From positions 1-6,706 of the forward strand of contig JAJQIQ010000229.1 of the NCBI GenBank assembly GCA_021199135.1: a stretch of DNA of 6,706 nt, written 5' to 3'. Positions 1 through 6,431 of this stretch are shown one piece after another. The translations under genes and the position numbers were made by a program. The stretch's first letter is position 1. The number at the start of each line of letters is the position of its first letter. The notes beneath the pieces were generated by a model, which ran no database searches, was not told the origin of the DNA, and saw nothing but the letters and a program-made list of their open reading frames with translations. The stretch comes from Clostridiales bacterium. GTDB lineage: Bacteria > Bacillota > Clostridia > Lachnospirales > Lachnospiraceae.

Positions 1-783
1 GTCGGCAAGGGTGCAGGGCTTGAACCCGAACATCTCCGGCGTGAACTTCTGCACGGTGACCTCGCCATTCTTTATCTCTCCGACCGTAGTCTCGCCGGTC
101 AGCGTGATCTCGTCCATGTTGTCCGCGCCGCTCACGACGAAGCCGCGCTCGACGCCGAGCTGGGCCATGACCTTCGCGATCGTCTCGACGAGCGTCGGGC
201 TGTAGACTCCGACAACCATCCCCTTCGCGCGCGACGGGTTTGAGAGAGGCCCAAGGATGTTGAATACCGTGCGGATCCCGAGCTCCTGGCGCACCGGCCC
301 CACGTATTTCATGCAAGGGTTGAAGTGCGGCGCGAACATGAATCCGATCCCGACCGTCTCCACGCACCGCTCCACGACCTCCGGGTCGGCAGAAATGTTC
401 ACGCCGAGCGCCTCGAGCACGTCGCCCGCGCCGCTCTTTGACGAGATCGAGCGGTTGCCGTGCTTTGCGACAGGAACGCCCGCCGCCGCGACCGCGAACG
501 CCGCCGTCGTCGAGATGTTGAACGAGTAGGTGCAGTCGCCGCCCGTCCCGACGAAATCGACGTAGTTGTCGACCTTCGGGCTTATCGTGTTCGCCTTCGC
601 GCGGAGCACTGACGCAAATCCCAGGATCTCATCGACGGTCTCGCCCCTCATCCTCATCGCCATCAGCACCGCCGCGATCTGCGCCTGCGACGCCTGCCCC
701 GTAAGTATCAGCTCCGCCGCGTGCTCCGCCTCCTCGCGTGTCAGCTTCTGTCCCTCCGCCAGTTTTGCAATCGTGTCTTTCAT
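1..783 (-). CDS. trpD: Anthranilate phosphoribosyltransferase, 3' end beyond the window
   Basis: TrpD transfers 5-phosphoribose from PRPP to anthranilate, the second step of the pathway. The frame is open from ATG at 783 to the window edge, giving 261 residues of an expected 330-345. The N-terminal helical domain (REEAEHAAELILTG, QIAAVLMAMRMRGET) is followed by the PRPP loop GTGGD (79-83), NIST (89-92), KHGNRS (107-112), SGAGDVLEALG (118-128), the anthranilate region FMFAPHFNPCMKYVGPVR (148-165), GIRTVFNILGPLSNP (169-183) and GVYSPTLVE. No break or internal stop occurs. Odd points: the gene lies after trpA rather than between trpG and trpC, its Shine-Dalgarno sequence is the weakest in the operon, and the usual HPAM reads NPCM. 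The thymidine phosphorylase relatives share the fold, but these motifs fit TrpD. Confidence 0.96.
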   Translation of the reverse strand, partial: MKDTIAKLAEGQKLTREEAEHAAELILTGQASQAQIAAVLMAMRMRGETVDEILGFASVLRAKANTISPKVDNYVDFVGTGGDCTYSFNISTTAAFAVAAAGVPVAKHGNRSISSKSGAGDVLEALGVNISADPEVVERCVETVGIGFMFAPHFNPCMKYVGPVRQELGIRTVFNILGPLSNPSRAKGMVVGVYSPTLVETIAKVMAQLGVERGFVVSGADNMDEITLTGETTVGEIKNGEVTVQKFTPEMFGFKPCTLAD

Positions 784-897
784 TTCAATGTACCTGCCTT
801 TCTTATTAGATCTAGATTTAATTTTTCCATAAACACCATTTCCACTTCAAAGAAAACAATGATTTTCAGATAAATTCTGCAAAAATATTGTTTATCA
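784..897 (-). other. AT-rich spacer between trpA and trpD
   Basis: This 114-base region is the longest gap between genes in the operon and is strikingly AT-rich. It holds the inverted repeat at 854-893 and the overlapping palindromes TAGATCTA and TCTAGA near 807-816. An unproven 19-codon frame (839-780) ends in an ATGA overlap with trpD. I saw no convincing promoter. The trpD ribosome binding site is weak: GGCAGG nine bases before ATG, with AAGG just upstream. Confidence 0.6.
854..893 (-). repeat. Low-GC inverted repeat (possible weak terminator or processing hairpin)
   Basis: In RNA order the arms are AAACAATATTTTTGCAGA and TCTGAAAATCATTGTTT around the loop ATTTA. The paired blocks are AAACAAT/ATTGTTT (7), TTTT/AAAA (4) and CAGA/TCTG (4) with small mismatches between them. 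It is followed by a T-rich TCTTT. It begins five bases after the trpA stop. The low GC content makes efficient intrinsic termination uncertain. Confidence 0.55.
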
Positions 898-1692
898 TCA
901 CAACTCATTCATCTCTTTTTTAAACGTCCTGCAATACTCCGCCGCCGCGTCCGCAGAAAAACCGTTGTCGCGCAGCAGCTGGATGAAATGCGTCCCGACT
1001 ATCGCCCCGTCGATGACGTCCTTCATCGGCGCGATGTCCGCCGCCGTCCGGATCCCAAATCCCATCATGACTGGAATCTTCGACGCCGCCTTGACCTGCG
1101 ATAGGTAGTCGATGACCTTGCTGTGGAACTGCCCCTCCTGGCCGGTAACGCCCATCGAGGAGACGCAGTAGATGAAGCCCCGTGCGCTTCCCACAATCTT
1201 CGGTATGCGGTCCGCGGAGACCGGCGCGACGAGCTGGATCATTATCGTCTCGTCGCAGTTTCCGAGCGCGTCCTGCGCCTCCTGCTGCTCCTCGAGCGGA
1301 AGGTCCGGGACGATGAGCCCGTCCACCCCGCAGGCCTTGCACCTGTCCATGAAATTCTTCACGCCGTAGTGGACGATCGTGTTGTAGTAAAGCATGAAGA
1401 CGATCGGGATGTTCACGCCACTCCCTCGCATTTTTTCCATGCACTCGAAGGTCTTCTCGAGCGTCGCCCCGTTTTTTATCGCCTCAAACGACGCCGCCTG
1501 GATCACCGGCCCATCCGCGACCGGGTCCGAGAACGGGATGCCCAGCTCGATTATGTCCGTCCCCGCGCTCTCCTGCGCCCGGATTAACTCTTCCGTCTTA
1601 TCGTAATCCGGAAATCCCGCCGTGACGTATGTGATGAAAGCCTTCTCGTTTTTTTCCTGCAGCGCCGCAAGTACACTCTCAATCCTGTTCAT
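898..1692 (-). CDS. trpA: Tryptophan synthase alpha chain
   Basis: TrpA cleaves indole-3-glycerol phosphate to indole and glyceraldehyde 3-phosphate and passes indole to TrpB. The 264-residue barrel has the family hallmarks: FITYVTAGFPD (19-29), IIELGIPFSDPVADGPVIQ with catalytic Glu49 and Asp60, the LIVPDLPLEE segment, FIYCVSSMGVTGQ (phosphate and mobile loop region), and GFGI near the C-terminal phosphate site. The ATG at 1692 has AGGAGG at a nine-base spacing, and only 13 bases separate it from the trpB stop, supporting coordinated synthesis of the two subunits. The gene ends in three consecutive in-frame stops, TGA TGA TAA. The next base stretch is an AT-rich spacer, so trpA could be the end of the compact block. 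Confidence 0.98.
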   Translation of the reverse strand: MNRIESVLAALQEKNEKAFITYVTAGFPDYDKTEELIRAQESAGTDIIELGIPFSDPVADGPVIQAASFEAIKNGATLEKTFECMEKMRGSGVNIPIVFMLYYNTIVHYGVKNFMDRCKACGVDGLIVPDLPLEEQQEAQDALGNCDETIMIQLVAPVSADRIPKIVGSARGFIYCVSSMGVTGQEGQFHSKVIDYLSQVKAASKIPVMMGFGIRTAADIAPMKDVIDGAIVGTHFIQLLRDNGFSADAAAEYCRTFKKEMNEL

Positions 1693-1705
1693 GAAGCCTC
1701 ACCTC

Positions 1706-2893
1706 CTAATTCAGATAGCCCTTGCCCGCAAGGTAGTCCGAGATGGTGTTCACGTCCTTGTCGCCCCTCCCGGACAGGCAGATTATCATGCTCTGATCCA
1801 TCGTCATTTCCTTCGCTTTTTTCTTTGCGTAGGCGACGGCGTGTGCGCTCTCGATCGCAGGTATTATGCCCTCGAGCTTGCAGAGCTCGACGAGCGCGTC
1901 CATCGCCTCGTCGTCGGTGATTGAGACGTACTGCGCCCTGCCGGTGTCGCGCAGGTACGCGTGCTCCGGCCCTACCCCCGGGTAGTCAAGCCCCGCGGAG
2001 ATCGAGTGCGCGAGCTGGATGTTGCCGTCCTTGTCCTGGAGCAGGTATGAACGCATCCCGTGGAGAACCCCCGGCTCGCCGAGCGCCATCGCGGAGGCGT
2101 GTTTTCCGGTCTCGATCCCGAGCCCCGCCGCCTCGACGCCGATGAGCTGCACGTCCTTCTCATCTATGAAATCCGCGAACATCCCGATCGAGTTCGATCC
2201 GCCGCCGACGCAGGCCATCACGACGTCGGGGTTTTTGCCCTCGGCCTCCATGTGCTGCCGCTTCGACTCGGCGCTTATCACGCGCTGGAATTCCTTTACC
2301 ATCTTCGGGTACGGGTGCGGTCCCACCGCAGAGCCGATGACGTAGAACGTGTCCTCGGCGGTCTTCGCCCAGGTGCGGATCGCCTCGTTCGTCGCGTCCT
2401 TCAACGTATTGCTGCCCGACTCGACGGAGACGACCTTGGCCCCCAGCATCTCCATACGCAGGACGTTCAGCTTCTGCCTCTCGATGTCCTCCTTGCCCAT
2501 GTAGACCGAGCACTCCATCCCGAAGAGCGCGGCCCCGGTCGCCGTCGCGACGCCGTGCTGGCCCGCGCCGGTCTCCGCGATGACCTTCTTTTTGCCCATG
2601 CGACGCGCCAAAAGAATCTGCCCGATGACGTTGTTGATCTTGTGCGCTCCGGTGTGGTTTAAGTCCTCGCGCTTTAAATAAATTTTCGTGCCGTAGGCCT
2701 CGCTGAGTCGCTTCGCGTAATAGAGCGGTGTCTCGCGCCCGACATACTGCCGGAGGTAGTAGTTGTACTCGTCCATGAAATCCTTGTCACGGATTGCCTC
2801 CTCAAACGCCCTCTCAAGCTCGTCGAGCGTGTTCATGAGCGTCTCCGGCACATACTGCCCGCCGAACTGCCCGTAGTAAGCCTCATTTTTCAT
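1706..2893 (-). CDS. trpB: Tryptophan synthase beta chain (PLP-dependent)
   Basis: TrpB joins indole and L-serine to give L-tryptophan with pyridoxal phosphate. It works in an alpha2-beta2 complex with TrpA, receiving indole through an internal tunnel. At 395 residues it is a typical TrpB1. Motifs: [14 protein letters not shown] at the N-terminus, the PLP lysine Lys85 in HTGAHKINN, the catalytic Glu107 in AETGAGQHG, the PLP-phosphate loop GGGSNS (230-235), and LSGRGDKD (373-380) with Ser374 near the pyridine nitrogen. The ATG at 2893 has AAGGAGGG upstream at a ten-base spacing and lies within the 3' end of trpF (11-base overlap). The stop codon TAG overlaps the trpA ribosome binding site. It has TrpA as its immediate neighbour, and nothing suggests the long TrpB2 form. 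Confidence 0.98.
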   Translation of the reverse strand: MKNEAYYGQFGGQYVPETLMNTLDELERAFEEAIRDKDFMDEYNYYLRQYVGRETPLYYAKRLSEAYGTKIYLKREDLNHTGAHKINNVIGQILLARRMGKKKVIAETGAGQHGVATATGAALFGMECSVYMGKEDIERQKLNVLRMEMLGAKVVSVESGSNTLKDATNEAIRTWAKTAEDTFYVIGSAVGPHPYPKMVKEFQRVISAESKRQHMEAEGKNPDVVMACVGGGSNSIGMFADFIDEKDVQLIGVEAAGLGIETGKHASAMALGEPGVLHGMRSYLLQDKDGNIQLAHSISAGLDYPGVGPEHAYLRDTGRAQYVSITDDEAMDALVELCKLEGIIPAIESAHAVAYAKKKAKEMTMDQSMIICLSGRGDKDVNTISDYLAGKGYLN

Positions 2894-3530
2894 GTTCTCT
2901 TGCCCTCCTTATGAATTTCATTACCTCATCCCGGTTTTTGCCGCCGCCGTCCTCCACGCCGGAGCTCACGTCGACGATGTCCGGGGAAAACATCGCAATC
3001 CCCTGCTGCACGTTCTCGGCGTTCAGCCCTCCCGCGAGGATCATCTCCCTGCCCGGGAAACTTTTCTTTACGCCGTCGAAACGGTTTTTCTGCGCCTCCC
3101 AGTCGAAGGTCTTCCCGCCGCCGTACTCGGCCCCGTCGATGACGAAGCCTGTCACTTTTTCTTGTAGCGATTCTGGCATATTTAAAAACATGTCAAGCCT
3201 ATTTTTGAGCTCGTCCTCTCCCGATAGATTTATCGCGTACCAGACGGGAATGTTTATTGCATCAAGCACCGCCTCCGACAAATCCCCGTGTACCTGCAAT
3301 ATGTCAAAGCCATGGCTCTGCAGCATCTCGGCTTTTTTTTCGTCGGGCGAGACGGTGACGGCGACGGTCTTTATCTCATCGGACAGCAGTTTTTTTATCT
3401 CATCCGACGTCTCCGGCGTGACGTTTCGCTTGCTCTTTTCAAAGAATACGAAGCCCGCGAAATCCGCCCCCGCCTCGTTTAAATATTCCGCCTCGCAGGG
3501 CCGCGTCAGCCCGCAAATTTTTACCTTCAA
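2883..3530 (-). CDS. trpF: Phosphoribosylanthranilate isomerase
   Basis: TrpF performs the Amadori rearrangement of N-(5'-phosphoribosyl)anthranilate to CdRP, the substrate of TrpC. The protein has 215 residues, within the family range, and folds as a beta/alpha barrel. Visible signatures are KICGLTRP with catalytic Cys6, [15 protein letters not shown] (26-40) with Arg35 in the substrate region, LQVHG (78-82), catalytic Asp132 in [26 protein letters not shown] (164-174) and DVSSGVE (187-193) for phosphate binding. The start is TTG. Its last 11 bases overlap the beginning of trpB in another frame, and its own start is four bases after the trpC stop, so it lies in a translationally linked block. 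The run EDGGGKN near the end differs from the more common ETDGVKD-like form but keeps the binding loop. Confidence 0.96.
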   Translation of the reverse strand: MKVKICGLTRPCEAEYLNEAGADFAGFVFFEKSKRNVTPETSDEIKKLLSDEIKTVAVTVSPDEKKAEMLQSHGFDILQVHGDLSEAVLDAINIPVWYAINLSGEDELKNRLDMFLNMPESLQEKVTGFVIDGAEYGGGKTFDWEAQKNRFDGVKKSFPGREMILAGGLNAENVQQGIAMFSPDIVDVSSGVEDGGGKNRDEVMKFIRRAREHEK

Positions 3531-3534
3531 TATA

Positions 3535-4311
3535 TCAGCCTTCTTTCCAGCGCTTCGCGAGCTCCCTCGGGTTTTCCGACTCCATGAACGCCCGCCCGAT
3601 TAAAAATGCGTCGACCCCGCAGTCGCGCAGCCGCCTCACGTCGTCGTCGCCCATGATGCCGCTCTCGGAGACCATGACCTTGTCCTTTGGGACATAGCCG
3701 CGAAGCCTCTCCGTGGTGGAGAGCTCAATCGTAAAATTCTTGAGGTTGCGGTTGTTGACGCCGATGATCCTCGGGTCGATCTTCATCGCCCGCTCAAGCT
3801 CCTCCTCGTCGTGGACCTCCACGAGCGCGTCGAGCTCAAGCTCGCGAGCGAGGCTGTAAAAATCATGAAGCTGCACGTCGTCGAGTATCGCCGCGATGAG
3901 CAGTATCGCGTCCGCCCCTATCGCCTTCGCCTCGTAGAACTGGTACTCGTCGATCATGAAATCCTTGCGCAAAATCGGCAGGTCTGACTTCGCGCGGATC
4001 TGCTTCAGATAATCAACGTTTCCGTCGAAATGGTCCTCCTCGGTGAGGCAGGAGATCGCGTCTACGGAATCGTTGTACTCGTCAATCCGCTCCATGAGAT
4101 CAATTCGGCTGTCGATTTTGCCGAGGCTCGGCGAGGCTTTCTTGAACTCGCCTATTATCGAGATCCCGGGCTTCTTTAAATTGTCATAAAAACAATTTGC
4201 GGCCCGCGTTTTCGTCTCCTCCGCGAGGCGGCGCATCTCGCTCTCACTGATTTTTGCCTTGTGCTGCGGGAGACGCTTTTTCTTGTCCTCCACGATCTCA
4301 TCTAAGATCAA
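3535..4311 (-). CDS. trpC: Indole-3-glycerol phosphate synthase
   Basis: TrpC closes the indole ring by converting CdRP (carboxyphenylamino-deoxyribulose phosphate) to indole-3-glycerol phosphate with loss of CO2. It is a single-domain beta/alpha barrel of 258 residues, a normal length. From the TTG start the protein begins MILDEIVEDKKKR, matching the usual N-terminus of the family. Active-site positions are visible: Glu55 and Lys57 in IGEFKKASPS, Lys116 in ILRKDF, Glu165 in LVEVH, Asn186 in GVNNRNL, and Glu216/Ser217 in VSESGI. The phosphate-binding IGRAFM segment is near the C-terminus. A longer reading from 4344 would add 11 residues. It is not fused to trpF, which follows four bases after the stop, so coupling between the two is likely. 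Confidence 0.97.
   Translation of the reverse strand: MILDEIVEDKKKRLPQHKAKISESEMRRLAEETKTRAANCFYDNLKKPGISIIGEFKKASPSLGKIDSRIDLMERIDEYNDSVDAISCLTEEDHFDGNVDYLKQIRAKSDLPILRKDFMIDEYQFYEAKAIGADAILLIAAILDDVQLHDFYSLARELELDALVEVHDEEELERAMKIDPRIIGVNNRNLKNFTIELSTTERLRGYVPKDKVMVSESGIMGDDDVRRLRDCGVDAFLIGRAFMESENPRELAKRWKEG
3539..3544 (-). promoter_or_regulatory. Ribosome binding site supporting a TTG start for trpF
   Basis: AGAAGG lies eight bases before the TTG at 3530-3528, inside the last codons of trpC. It is weaker than the AGGAGG sites of trpE and trpA. No ATG or GTG gives a conventional TrpF N-terminus, which must contain the KICGLT segment, so TTG is the most reasonable start. Confidence 0.75.
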
Positions 4312-4365
4312 ATCATTCACCTCCGATATATTTTTATATCGCAATAAAAATATTTTTTATCATTT
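4312..4365 (-). other. AT-rich trpG-trpC intergenic gap
   Basis: This 54-base stretch is almost pure A/T apart from the ribosome binding site at its end, in contrast to the GC-rich genes on both sides. It contains the 12-base palindrome AAAAATATTTTT (4346-4357). No convincing terminator is present, since the palindrome has no GC pairs. No credible -35/-10 pair was found. It occupies the place where trpD lies in many bacterial trp operons. Confidence 0.6.
4318..4324 (-). promoter_or_regulatory. Ribosome binding site that sets a TTG start for trpC
   Basis: GGAGGTG lies eight bases before the TTG at 4311-4309 (counted from GGAGG). An upstream in-frame TTG (4344-4342) has no Shine-Dalgarno sequence and would place this site inside the coding region. 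A nearer ATG (4316-4314) is out of frame and reads ATG ATT TGA, a two-codon frame whose stop overlaps the TTG. Confidence 0.85.
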
Positions 4366-4935
4366 TTATGCCCTGCCGTTCACGAAATTCTCTATCATCC
4401 TCTTGCCGTGCTCCGTGTATATCGACTCGGGGTGAAACTGCAGGCCGACCACCGGGAATTCTTTATGGCGCATCGCCATTATCTCGCCGTCCGCGGTCTC
4501 CGCCAAAATCCGCAGGCAGTCCGGGAAGCCATCCCTCTGCACCGCGAGCGAATGGTACCGCGCCACCTTGACCGGCGAATCAATCCCTGAAAAGACGCTC
4601 GTCCCGTCGTGCTCGATCACGGACTGCTTGCCGTGAAAGAGAGCCTTCGCGTATGAGACCTTGCCGCCGAGCGCCTCGCCTATGCACTGGTGCCCGAGGC
4701 AGATGCCGAGTATCGGGACCTTGCCCGTAAATTCGCGCACGACGTCGATGCAAACCCCCGCGTCCCTGGGGCTCTTAGGCCCAGGTGAGAGCACGATGCG
4801 CTCCGGGTCCATCTCTTTTATCTCGTCCACGGTCGCCTTGTCGTTTCTCACGACCTTGATGTCGGAGTTGAAAATTCCGATGTACTGGTACAGGTTGTAC
4901 GTGAATGAATCGTAGTTGTCTATCAGCAAAATCAT
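4366..4935 (-). CDS. trpG: Anthranilate synthase component II, glutamine amidotransferase
   Basis: A class I glutamine amidotransferase of 189 residues that releases ammonia from glutamine for TrpE. Visible motifs are MILLIDNYDSFTYN at the N-terminus, LSPGP (49-53, oxyanion region), the nucleophile elbow GICLGHQ with Cys79, and LQFHPES with catalytic His168 and Glu170. The start chosen is the ATG at 4935, which overlaps the trpE stop as ATGA and has GGAGGAGG upstream inside the end of trpE. A longer reading from 4989 would add 18 residues encoded within trpE and is unlikely. TrpG-like subunits can also serve PabB in folate synthesis (amphibolic PabA/TrpG). Whether this organism has a second copy cannot be seen here. 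It is a stand-alone subunit, not fused to trpD as in enterobacteria. Confidence 0.97.
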   Translation of the reverse strand: MILLIDNYDSFTYNLYQYIGIFNSDIKVVRNDKATVDEIKEMDPERIVLSPGPKSPRDAGVCIDVVREFTGKVPILGICLGHQCIGEALGGKVSYAKALFHGKQSVIEHDGTSVFSGIDSPVKVARYHSLAVQRDGFPDCLRILAETADGEIMAMRHKEFPVVGLQFHPESIYTEHGKRMIENFVNGRA

Positions 4936-6344
4936 AGGTTTTCCTCCTCCACGAGTGTCTTCGCCAGCGCCATCACCTTGTTGCAGCACTCCCTGTACTC
5001 GTTCTCACCGACGGAGTCCGCGACTATCCCCGCGCCCGCCTGCAGGTACACTTTGTTGCCTTTCTTTATCATCGTGCGGATCGTGATGCAGAAATCCATG
5101 TCGCCGGAAAAGTCCACGTACCCGGTCGCCCCGCCGTAGAGCCCGCGCCTGTCCGACTCAAGCTCGTCGATTATCTCCATCGCGCGGATTTTCGGAGCTC
5201 CCGAGAGAGTCCCCGCCGGGAGGAACGACGACACCAAATCGAGTGGGTGGAACTCGCCCTTCTTCTTGCCCTCGACCTGCGAGACGATGTGCATGACGTG
5301 CGAGTAGTTCTGCACCTCCATGAGCTGCGTCACCTTGACCGTCCCGAACTCGCAGACGCGCCCCATGTCGTTTCTCGCTAGGTCCACGAGCATGACGTGC
5401 TCGGCCCGCTCCTTCTCGTCCCGGAGCAGCTCATCGCGCAGCAATGCGTCCTGCTCCGCGTCGGCTCCGCGCGGCCTCGTCCCCGCGATCGGGCAGGTGA
5501 ATACGCGGTTGTCCTGCTGCTTTACTATCATCTCCGGCGAGCTCCCGATCACCTCGAAATCGCCGTAGTTGAAATAGTACAAATAGGGCGACGGGTTCAG
5601 CTCGCGCAGCTCCTTGTAGAGCGTGAAGCCGTCGTGCCCGGTCTCTATCGTCCACCGCTGCGAGAGCACGGTCTGGAACACGTGACCCTCGCGGATGTAC
5701 TCGCGGATCTTCTCGACCTTTGCGCTGTACTGCTCGAGCGTGTCGGATTTCTTCACGATGACGCCGTCGTGGACGAAGTGGTTTTTTTTCTGCTTCCCGG
5801 CATCCCGAAGCGCCCCGTCGATGAGCGTCTGCGCCTCCTCGAGGCTCTGTGCGCGCCCCTCGTCGCTGTCCTCTCCCAGCACGATAGCCGTCAGCGTCTC
5901 CGCCACGTGGTCTACCATGATAAACTTCGTCATCAGCATCATCTGGATCGTCTCGATCCCGATCTCGTCCGGGTTGTCGTCCGGCAGGGTCTCGGCGTAG
6001 CGCACGAAATCATAGCCCAGGTTTCCGACGAGCCCGCCCGAGAAAGAGAGCTCCTCGTTGTCCTTTACGATCTCGAACTCGCTGTAGTATTCCTTGAGCC
6101 TCTCGAGCGGGTTGCCGGGCCTTACCTCCTCGCTGCCGTCAGCCTTCGTGATGACGAGCGAGTCGCCCCGCGAGGAGATCATCTCCTCCGGCTCCTTCCC
6201 GAAAAATGTGTGGCGGTCATAATTTTTGTCGTAGCTCTCGAGCAGGAAGCCTTTTTTGTCCCCGACGAGGCTCTCGTACATCCCCGTCGCCGTCTCGCTC
6301 ACGATGCTGACCGTCTTCTTGTACACGCGCAGCCTGCGTTTCAT
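4932..6344 (-). CDS. trpE: Anthranilate synthase component I (chorismate-utilising subunit)
   Basis: TrpE converts chorismate to anthranilate, using ammonia passed from the glutaminase subunit TrpG. The 470-residue length is usual for the family. The N-terminal domain contains FLLES (33-37), the conserved element of the tryptophan feedback site, followed by RHTFFG (45-50). The C-terminal chorismate-binding domain shows NPSPYLYYF (250-258), PIAGTRPRG (285-293), the HVMLVDLARND segment (316-326), SHVMH (348-352), PAGTLSGAPK (376-385), GGATGY (404-409) and IRT (422-424). These motifs, with adjacent trpG and the trp operon, favour TrpE over the related PabB. The first operon gene, it follows a T-box leader, and its stop overlaps the trpG start as ATGA. 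Retention of the LLES element suggests feedback inhibition by tryptophan, but this is inferred only. There is no sign of fusion or truncation. Confidence 0.98.
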   Translation of the reverse strand: MKRRLRVYKKTVSIVSETATGMYESLVGDKKGFLLESYDKNYDRHTFFGKEPEEMISSRGDSLVITKADGSEEVRPGNPLERLKEYYSEFEIVKDNEELSFSGGLVGNLGYDFVRYAETLPDDNPDEIGIETIQMMLMTKFIMVDHVAETLTAIVLGEDSDEGRAQSLEEAQTLIDGALRDAGKQKKNHFVHDGVIVKKSDTLEQYSAKVEKIREYIREGHVFQTVLSQRWTIETGHDGFTLYKELRELNPSPYLYYFNYGDFEVIGSSPEMIVKQQDNRVFTCPIAGTRPRGADAEQDALLRDELLRDEKERAEHVMLVDLARNDMGRVCEFGTVKVTQLMEVQNYSHVMHIVSQVEGKKKGEFHPLDLVSSFLPAGTLSGAPKIRAMEIIDELESDRRGLYGGATGYVDFSGDMDFCITIRTMIKKGNKVYLQAGAGIVADSVGENEYRECCNKVMALAKTLVEEENL

Positions 6345-6351
6345 TGCAATA

Positions 6352-6357
6352 CCTCCT
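6352..6357 (-). promoter_or_regulatory. Ribosome binding site of trpE
   Basis: AGGAGG lies seven bases before the ATG at 6344. This fixes the trpE start there rather than at an in-frame ATG 26 codons upstream (6422), which lies inside the terminator stem. A weak inverted repeat, TAATA and TATTA around TGTA (6373-6360), directly precedes the site and could affect its accessibility. Confidence 0.9.
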
Positions 6358-6373
6358 GATAATATACATATTA

Positions 6374-6392
6374 GCGACACCCCTGGTGTCGC
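6374..6392 (-). other. Hairpin between attenuator and trpE ribosome binding site
   Basis: A perfect eight-pair stem, GCGACACC and GGTGTCGC with loop AGG, begins immediately after the terminator T-run. No T-run follows it, so it is not an intrinsic terminator. It would be present only in read-through mRNA. A role as a 5' stabiliser or in translational control is inference. Confidence 0.7.
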
Positions 6393-6431
6393 AAAAAGTC
6401 CCTGACACAGCATTTCTGCCATGTCAGGGAC
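6393..6431 (-). terminator. Intrinsic terminator (attenuator) of the T-box leader
   Basis: On the minus strand a 15-pair stem is built from GTCCCTGACA plus TGGCA on the 5' side and TGCTG plus TGTCAGGGAC on the 3' side. It closes on a GAAA tetraloop and is followed directly by five T (6397-6393). Two pairs in the inner helix are G-U and the rest are Watson-Crick. It is the default OFF structure when charged tRNA-Trp is bound or no tRNA is bound, and its 5' arm is shared with the antiterminator. Confidence 0.95.

Noticed and set aside
806..821. Overlapping palindromes TAGATCTA and TCTAGA as a repressor operator
   Set aside because: Short palindromes are expected by chance in AT-rich DNA, and no match to a known trp operator or adjacent promoter was seen.
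257..832. Plus-strand frames opposite trpD
   Set aside because: The minus-strand frame here gives an unmistakable TrpD, and the plus-strand products have no family features.
2019..2662. Plus-strand frames opposite trpB (up to 200 codons)
   Set aside because: They are shadows of trpB in other frames with no ribosome binding site or recognisable motifs.
4331..4362. AT-rich TATAAA-like strings as an internal promoter before trpC
   Set aside because: No -35 box at suitable spacing. Such strings are expected in DNA of this composition.
5397..6359. Long plus-strand open frame (320 codons) antisense to trpE
   Set aside because: It lies entirely opposite trpE, its product is rich in Leu/Arg/Val/Asp with no recognisable domain, and it results from codon bias of the GC-rich gene on the other strand.
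6345..6422. 26-residue N-terminal extension of TrpE starting from ATG at 6422
   Set aside because: It would run through the terminator stem and T-run and ignore the strong AGGAGG at 6357-6352. The leader structure explains this DNA.
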